The notes beneath the pieces were generated by a model. The model saw nothing but the letters and a program-made list of their open reading frames with translations, did no database searches and was not told the DNA's origin. A DNA stretch of 9,282 nt, taken from assembly GCA_002449635.1 (NCBI GenBank), contig DJXF01000012.1, positions 1-9,282 on the forward strand. Reading direction: 5' to 3'. Position numbers and translations under genes: made by a program. Positions within the stretch are counted from its first letter, which is position 1. Every line of letters begins with the position of its first letter. Positions 6,058 to 9,282 of this stretch are shown one piece after another. The DNA is from Clostridiales bacterium UBA7011 (GTDB lineage: Bacteria > Bacillota > Clostridia > Oscillospirales > Butyricicoccaceae).

Positions 6058-6717
6058 TTATTCGCCTGATTTCGCCAGGTTCCCCGCCCGCGCGGCGGCG
6101 AGCACCCATACGCTTTCCGCTCCCATCTGCCGCAGCAGACCGGCACACGCCTGCACCGTCGCACCGGTCGTCACAATGTCATCAATCAGCAGCACGCGCT
6201 TTGCATCGAGCGCGCAGTTCGGACGGGGCAGGAACGAGCGGGACGCATTTTGCCACCGCTTTGCCGCGGGCAGCTTGGACTGACGGCGGGAAAACATCCG
6301 CCGGCGCAGCGTCGGGACAAACGGAACGTCCCACCGGCGGGCGAGCGCGGCGGCAAGCCGTTCACTCTGATTAAAGCCCCGTCGGTGCGCGTGCAGAAAA
6401 CTGATCGGGACACAGGTCACAGCGTCGGGCAGCGGCATGCCGTGAAACTCCCATGCCTCCGCCATGAAATCAGTCAGCGGACGCTCATAGTCGTATCGCC
6501 CGTAAAATTTGTACGCGATCAGGGCGTGGCGCATCGCACCGTCATAGGGCATCGCACAGACCAGCCGGTCAATCGGTTTGGGCGCGTCACAAAACAGGCG
6601 GCGCATTTGCTGCACTGCCCGCTGCCTGCAGTCCGGACACAGACCGCGCTGGTGTTCTGCTGTCGCCGCTCCACACAGCATGCACGCGCACGGATACAGA
6701 ATCGCTGCCGCTCTCAT
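6058..6717 (-). CDS. comFC: ComFC-family phosphoribosyltransferase-like protein
   Basis: This 219-residue protein is of the ComF/GntX group: a zinc-binding N-terminus joined to a type I phosphoribosyltransferase fold. In naturally competent bacteria ComFC acts in the cytoplasm on incoming DNA during transformation, but the family is also widespread outside known competent species. Cysteines at 10, 12, 15, 27 and 30 form one CxxC...CxxC zinc site. The family segments YKFYGRYDYERPL (69-81) and RRGFNQSERLA (112-122) follow, and the PRPP-binding motif VLLIDDIVTTGAT (175-187) is intact. Some ComFC proteins, such as that of Bacillus, have two pairs of CxxC sites; here only one is present. The start codon overlaps the recD2 stop in ATGA, implying translational coupling. 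The mreB-like gene follows. Confidence 0.93.
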   Translation of the reverse strand: MRAAAILYPCACMLCGAATAEHQRGLCPDCRQRAVQQMRRLFCDAPKPIDRLVCAMPYDGAMRHALIAYKFYGRYDYERPLTDFMAEAWEFHGMPLPDAVTCVPISFLHAHRRGFNQSERLAAALARRWDVPFVPTLRRRMFSRRQSKLPAAKRWQNASRSFLPRPNCALDAKRVLLIDDIVTTGATVQACAGLLRQMGAESVWVLAAARAGNLAKSGE

Positions 6718-8975
6718 TCTTCCAACTCCAGCTGCTCCGGCGGCTTCAAACCGCGGATGAGCCGCGCGCGCAGCGCACTGTACCGCCGGTTTCGCGTGTT
6801 CGTGTGCACCATGGTCTCCGTCACCGCAGGATCGCCGACGAGTACCAGCAGCTTTTTTGCGCGTGTGATTGCCGTGTATAAAATGTTGCGCGTGAGCAGA
6901 CGGCGCCCGATCCCGTTCGGCAGCGCGACAATGACCGCCTCAAACTCACTGCCCTGTGATTTGTGCACCGTCATTGCATACGCCAGCTCCAGCTCGTTGA
7001 GCATATCAAAGGAATAGTGTGCCAGCTTGTCGTCAAACTGGATGAGCATGCTTTCCTCCGGCAGGGAAATGCCGACAATGCGTCCGACATCGCCGTTAAA
7101 CATGCCGGTGCCTTCCTCCGCAGGATCATCCTGTTTCTCCCATACGATATCATAATTGTTGCGCACCTGCATGACACGGTCGCCGAGGCGGAACACCGTA
7201 TCGCCATATCGCTTTTCCGGTTTTGCGGCATCCGGCGGGTTGAGCGCCTCCTGCAGCATACGGTTGAGCTGGGTCGTACCGGCGGCCTGCCTGCGGGACG
7301 GTGTGAGAACCTGAATCTGTTCGGGGGAAAAGCCATAGTAATCGGGCAGACGCCTGCGGCACAGATCGACGACCGTTGACATCACCTCTGCCGCACTGCG
7401 CTGCTTCATAATGAAGAAGTCGCCGTCCCGTCCGCCGCTGACCGGCATTTCGCCCTGATTGATCGCATGCGCATTGCACACAATCGCACTCTGCTGCGCC
7501 TGCCGGAAAATTTCATTCAGCTCCACCGTGTGAATGCGTCCCGAGCCGATGCAGTCGCGCAGAAAATTGCCCGGTCCGACCGGCGGCAGCTGATCGGCAT
7601 CGCCCACCAAAATCAGCCGTGTCCCCTCGCGCAGCGCATCCATCAGCGACTGCATCAGGACAATATCAATCATTGAAACCTCGTCGAGAATGACGACGTC
7701 GCAATCCAGCGGATTGTCCCTGTTGCGCGCAAATGCCGTAAAGCTGTCTATGCCGCGATAACCTGCCTCGAGCAGCCGGTGTATGGTCTTCGCCTCGCGT
7801 CCGCACAGCTCGCTCAGCCGTTTCGCCGCGCGTCCGGTCGGTGCGGCGAGCACAACCTCCAGTCCGATGGCATCGAAAAAGTCGAGCATGCCGCGCACAG
7901 TCGTGGTTTTTCCCGTGCCCGGTCCGCCGGTCAGAATCACCAGACCATATTTTGCCGCCCACTCAATCGCCTGCCGCTGCCGCGGGGCGTAGGTAATCGA
8001 ACTGTTCTGCTCCAGCGTGTCAAGCAGCGCAGACAAGTCAAATTCATACGTGTATTCCCTGTCGGACAGTGCCATCAGACCGTCCGCGACATCGACCTCG
8101 GCCTGGTGCATCGGGTTGAGATACACGGCATCGCGGCGGCAGATGTGCTCACAGACGAGCCGTCCGCTGTCCTGCAGCTGTGCAAACGCTTCATCCAGCA
8201 GCTCTGCCTCCGGCTCAAAGCCGTCGGCGTCCTGCAGCAGCCGGCTCGCCGTGGCGAGCAGCTTGTTGCGCGGAATAAAGGTATGCCCGTTTGTCAGATT
8301 GAACTGCAGCGTGTACAGGATGCCCGCGCGCAGACGTTCCGGGCAGGTCTGCGACATGCCCTGTGACAGCGCCAGATCATCTGCCAGCTTGAAATCGACC
8401 TCGAATTCCTCCCCGCACAGCAGATACGGATTTTCGAGCACATGGTCGATCGCACTCTCCTTATATCGCTTGTACAGCCGCGCCGCAAGCTGCGGCGGCA
8501 GCTGATTTTCCATCAAAAATTCCATCAGGCGGCGCATAGAGGTCTGATGCCGGAACTGTTCGCCGATGGACTCCGCCTTTCGCGCCGTGATGCCGGAAAT
8601 CGCCGTCAGCCGGTCCGGTTCATTCGTCATGACGTCAAATGTCTCCTCGCCGAAATGGTCCGCAATGCGGCGCGCCAGCTTCGGTCCGATGCCCTTGATG
8701 ATGCCGGAGGACAGATAATCCGCAATTCCTTTTACCGTCGCAGGCATGCGGCGCTCAAAGTACTCGGTATGGAACTGCTCGCCATAGGACGCATGCGTCA
8801 CCCAGTGTCCGGTGAGCATCAGCTCCTCGCCCAGACAGATCTGCGGCAGCGTGCCGACGGCTGTCACTTCCTCGCCATCCTCTGCAATGACGCGAATCAC
8901 AGCATAGCCGTTGTCTTCATTTTGATAAATCACCGCATCGACCGTACCGCTGATGCTCTGCAGCTCGTTGTCCAT
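6714..8975 (-). CDS. recD2: RecD2-type ATP-dependent DNA helicase
   Basis: This 753-residue protein is a RecD2 helicase, a 5'-3' superfamily 1B enzyme found in bacteria without RecBC partners and linked to DNA repair and replication-fork maintenance. The N-terminal region holds an OB-like start and helix-hairpin-helix segments, GIIKGIGPKLARRIADHF (91-108) and LTAISGITARKAESI (123-137). Helicase motifs run in order: QRQAIEWA (333-340), Walker A GGPGTGKTT (350-358), APTGRAAKRL (378-387), Walker B VVILDEVSMID (427-437), GDADQLPPVGPG (458-469), an SH3-like MFNGDVGRI (625-633), MTVHKSQGSEF (668-678) and YTAITRAKK (700-708). All key residues look intact. The ATG at 8975 has GGAGGG 6 bases upstream, which rules out the longer in-frame extension beyond it. 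It overlaps comFC by four bases and has its own promoter right after the tuf terminator. Confidence 0.97.
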   Translation of the reverse strand: MDNELQSISGTVDAVIYQNEDNGYAVIRVIAEDGEEVTAVGTLPQICLGEELMLTGHWVTHASYGEQFHTEYFERRMPATVKGIADYLSSGIIKGIGPKLARRIADHFGEETFDVMTNEPDRLTAISGITARKAESIGEQFRHQTSMRRLMEFLMENQLPPQLAARLYKRYKESAIDHVLENPYLLCGEEFEVDFKLADDLALSQGMSQTCPERLRAGILYTLQFNLTNGHTFIPRNKLLATASRLLQDADGFEPEAELLDEAFAQLQDSGRLVCEHICRRDAVYLNPMHQAEVDVADGLMALSDREYTYEFDLSALLDTLEQNSSITYAPRQRQAIEWAAKYGLVILTGGPGTGKTTTVRGMLDFFDAIGLEVVLAAPTGRAAKRLSELCGREAKTIHRLLEAGYRGIDSFTAFARNRDNPLDCDVVILDEVSMIDIVLMQSLMDALREGTRLILVGDADQLPPVGPGNFLRDCIGSGRIHTVELNEIFRQAQQSAIVCNAHAINQGEMPVSGGRDGDFFIMKQRSAAEVMSTVVDLCRRRLPDYYGFSPEQIQVLTPSRRQAAGTTQLNRMLQEALNPPDAAKPEKRYGDTVFRLGDRVMQVRNNYDIVWEKQDDPAEEGTGMFNGDVGRIVGISLPEESMLIQFDDKLAHYSFDMLNELELAYAMTVHKSQGSEFEAVIVALPNGIGRRLLTRNILYTAITRAKKLLVLVGDPAVTETMVHTNTRNRRYSALRARLIRGLKPPEQLELEE

Positions 8976-9006
8976 ATCCGACCCTCCGCCTGTTTTTTGC
9001 TCCCTC

Positions 9007-9035
9007 ATTATATCACAAGCACCGTTAGAACGCAA
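9007..9035 (-). promoter_or_regulatory. Extended -10 promoter of recD2-comFC
   Basis: On the minus strand a perfect TATAAT (9012-9007) is preceded by TG one base upstream, giving an extended -10. The -35 at 17-base spacing is weak, TTGCGT (9035-9030), and it overlaps the last two bases of the tuf terminator's T-run. Confidence 0.6.
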
Positions 9036-9064
9036 AAAGTCCCGTCCGGAAACCCGGACGGGAC
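9034..9064 (-). terminator. Intrinsic terminator of tuf
   Basis: On the minus strand an 11-bp perfect GC-rich stem, GTCCCGTCCGG with CCGGACGGGAC, closes a GTTT loop and is followed by TTTTT (9038-9034). It begins 29 bases after the tuf stop codon, as expected for a very highly expressed gene. Confidence 0.92.
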
Positions 9065-9093
9065 AAAGTGCACAAAATGTGAACCGGTGAAAA

Positions 9094-9282
9094 TTACTCG
9101 AAGATCTCGGTAACAACACCAGAGCCAACGGTTCTGCCGCCCTCGCGGATAGCGAAACGCAGGCCCGGCTCGATAGCGATCGGGGTGATCAGCTCAACGT
9201 CCATAACAACGTTGTCGCCCGGCATGCACATCTCAACGCCATCCGGCAGAGAGATAACGCCGGTAACGTCGGTGGTGCGGAA
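9094..9282 (-). CDS. tuf: Elongation factor Tu, C-terminal 62 residues
   Basis: This is the end of EF-Tu, the GTPase that brings aminoacyl-tRNA to the ribosome. The gene enters from the right edge in frame, so the GTPase domain and the start lie outside the window. The visible part is the end of the third domain: FRTTDVTGVISLP, MPGDNVVMDVELI, PIAIEPGLRFAIREGG, RTVGSGVVTEI and the stop TAA at 9096-9094. The match to the universally conserved C-terminus is direct and leaves little doubt. Codons are dominated by a few preferred choices, such as GTT for Val, as usual for this gene. It ends in its own terminator, so it is separate from the recD2 unit. Confidence 0.97.
   Translation of the reverse strand, partial: FRTTDVTGVISLPDGVEMCMPGDNVVMDVELITPIAIEPGLRFAIREGGRTVGSGVVTEIFE

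Noticed and set aside
8976..9128. 51-residue N-terminal extension of RecD2
   Set aside because: It would run through the promoter and the tuf terminator; the ATG at 8975 has a good ribosome binding site and begins at the conserved family start.

Overview
The window looks like ordinary chromosomal housekeeping DNA from a GC-moderate, spore-lineage Firmicute, most likely a clostridium. The evidence is a SpoVG homologue, an MreB/Mbl-type actin, a RecD2-type helicase with no RecBC partners, a ComFC protein, a Firmicute-style cytidylate-kinase-like protein, strong AGGAGG-type ribosome binding sites and recognisable sigma-A promoters. A gut clostridium (Oscillospirales/Butyricicoccus-like) would fit, but this is an impression and was not tested. 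I see no mobile elements, CRISPR arrays, tRNAs or rRNAs. No gap between genes exceeds 160 bases.

Layout. (1) Positions 1-931, minus strand: the N-terminal 310 residues of an AMP-binding acyl-CoA synthetase, with its own promoter and a repeat-rich leader. (2) Positions 1040-2582, minus strand: a two-gene unit, spoVG followed by a MurG/UgtP-type glycosyltransferase, ending in a clear intrinsic terminator. (3) Positions 2583-2738: a divergent control region with nearly superimposed -10 boxes, a 14-bp perfect palindrome and a hairpin that puts the murC Shine-Dalgarno in its loop. (4) Positions 2739-4858, plus strand: murC, then a cytidylate-kinase-like gene with its own strong promoter, closed by a terminator hairpin. 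(5) Positions 4946-8975, minus strand: recD2, then comFC (4-base ATGA overlap), then an mreB-like gene, probably with an extra internal promoter. (6) Positions 9034-9282, minus strand: the C-terminus of EF-Tu (tuf) and its terminator, whose U-tract overlaps the recD2 promoter.

How the genes fit together. Much of the centre concerns the cell envelope: murC makes a peptidoglycan precursor, the glycosyltransferase probably makes glycolipid for the membrane, SpoVG regulates septation/sporulation-type processes, and the MreB-like actin would guide wall synthesis. The recD2-comFC pair concerns DNA processing and uptake. I found no convincing new multi-gene system. The best leads are the MreB-like protein, whose expected catalytic Glu is Gln, and the structured spoVG/murC divergent region.
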